DNA of 64,000 bases from Sipunculus nudus (taxonomy: Eukaryota; Annelida; Sipuncula; Golfingiida; Sipunculidae). Each line of letters begins with the position of its first letter. Within the stretch, counting starts at the first letter, position 1. Under the pieces are notes generated by a model, which was not told the DNA's origin, made no database searches, and saw only the letters and a list, made by a program, of their open reading frames with translations. This document shows positions 63,721 through 64,000 of the stretch, piece by piece. The translations under genes were made by a program, and so were the position numbers. The stretch lies in contig CM049309.1 of NCBI GenBank assembly GCA_026874595.1, positions 70,848,926-70,912,925 on the forward strand, read 5' to 3'.

Positions 63721-63816
63721 CCCTACCGGAAGTTATGGTTCTCCCGCTAACAGACGTGGAGACGAGTTTTTCTAGTAAAACCAGTCTCGTTATTAAAAAC
63801 TGCTGCACGAATACAC
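63721..63816 (+). promoter_or_regulatory. Probable promoter and untranslated first exon of a host gene
   Basis: ACCGGAAGT (63,725-63,733) matches the ETS/GABP core-promoter motif common at metazoan housekeeping genes. About 85 bp further is a donor, ATACAC|GTAAGT (63,816/63,817). A pyrimidine-rich acceptor, TTTTTGTCTTAACTCAG, ends at 63,887, giving a 71-bp intron just before the start codon below. Motif, donor, acceptor and ATG in order support a gene start. Confidence 0.45.
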
Positions 63817-63891
63817 GTAAGTCAACCGTTGATGTAATAATTATTATTTTCCCCAACAGAATAACATCACTTTTTGTCTTAACTCAGGAAA

Positions 63892-64000
63892 ATGACAGCT
63901 CGAGAAGTAGATGAAGATGAAAAAGTAGTGTCAGAAATGGCGTGCACATCTGCACATACTAGAATTGATGCGAACCCAATAGCTTGTACTGTCACCCCAT
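63892..64000 (+). CDS. N-terminus of an unidentified host protein, cut by the window edge
   Basis: Behind the acceptor at 63,887 an ATG at 63,892 opens a frame of at least 36 codons that is still open at 64,000. It starts MTAREVDEDEKVVSEM and continues with ACTSAHTRIDANPIACTVTP. The acidic, hydrophilic start lacks a signal peptide or membrane segment, so an intracellular protein is likely. No domain is visible in this short piece and the product cannot be named. The start codon was chosen because it is the first ATG of the exon and lies four bases after the splice site. Confidence 0.5.
   Translation, partial: MTAREVDEDEKVVSEMACTSAHTRIDANPIACTVTP

Overview
This is a eukaryotic, AT-rich, largely non-coding window. 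The short intron-like spacing, the tRNA-derived SINEs, the (TCCG)n and 'ggtcacaaggtcaa' dispersed repeats and the many small DNA transposons suggest an invertebrate, most likely a bivalve or other mollusc. This is inference from repeat style; no gene here fixes the species. No complete protein-coding gene is visible.

Layout. 1-3.7 kb: diverged tandem repeats (period about 338 bp, then 681 bp) and fragments of the same families. 3.9-6.0 kb: two weak exon candidates, a 31-bp tandem repeat and a 327-bp TA-flanked MITE. 6-13.6 kb: mostly unassigned DNA with hairpins, possible promoter-type motifs at 7.5 and 8.0 kb, a roughly 291-bp diverged repeat at 9.2-9.8 kb, a (TA)n tract, and a well-bounded minus-strand tRNA-derived SINE with a 14-16 bp target-site duplication at 12.17-12.60 kb.

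13.7-53.8 kb: the dominant object. About 230 copies of a 170-bp satellite form a 39.6-kb array that switches strand once, near 38,793. The array is bounded on both sides by the same 241-bp unique sequence in inverted orientation, with two substitutions seen between the copies. Immediately outside lies a short direct repeat (7 bp TTTCAGC, up to 11 bp TGTTTCAGCCA). The simplest reading is one 40,061-bp Foldback-like transposon whose long inverted repeats are almost entirely satellite. The array has nested higher-order repeats (679 bp, 1.5 kb, 2.0 kb, 2.7-3.6 kb and 5.08 kb), and the two arms share monomer variants in mirror orientation.

54.08-58.63 kb: a second element, 4,533 bp, with about 164-bp near-identical terminal inverted repeats and a 7-bp duplication (CTATATG). 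Each end carries a short inward-facing coding start: a P-loop (Walker A) NTPase/helicase-like exon on the left and a short first exon with a consensus donor on the right. The middle is non-coding and includes a three-copy 195-201 bp repeat, so it looks like a decayed derivative of a two-gene element.

58.6-64 kb: mostly unassigned sequence, a second degenerate SINE at 62.5 kb, scattered copies of a TCGGAAG-type motif, and at the right edge what looks like the promoter, first intron and first coding exon of a host gene running out of the window.
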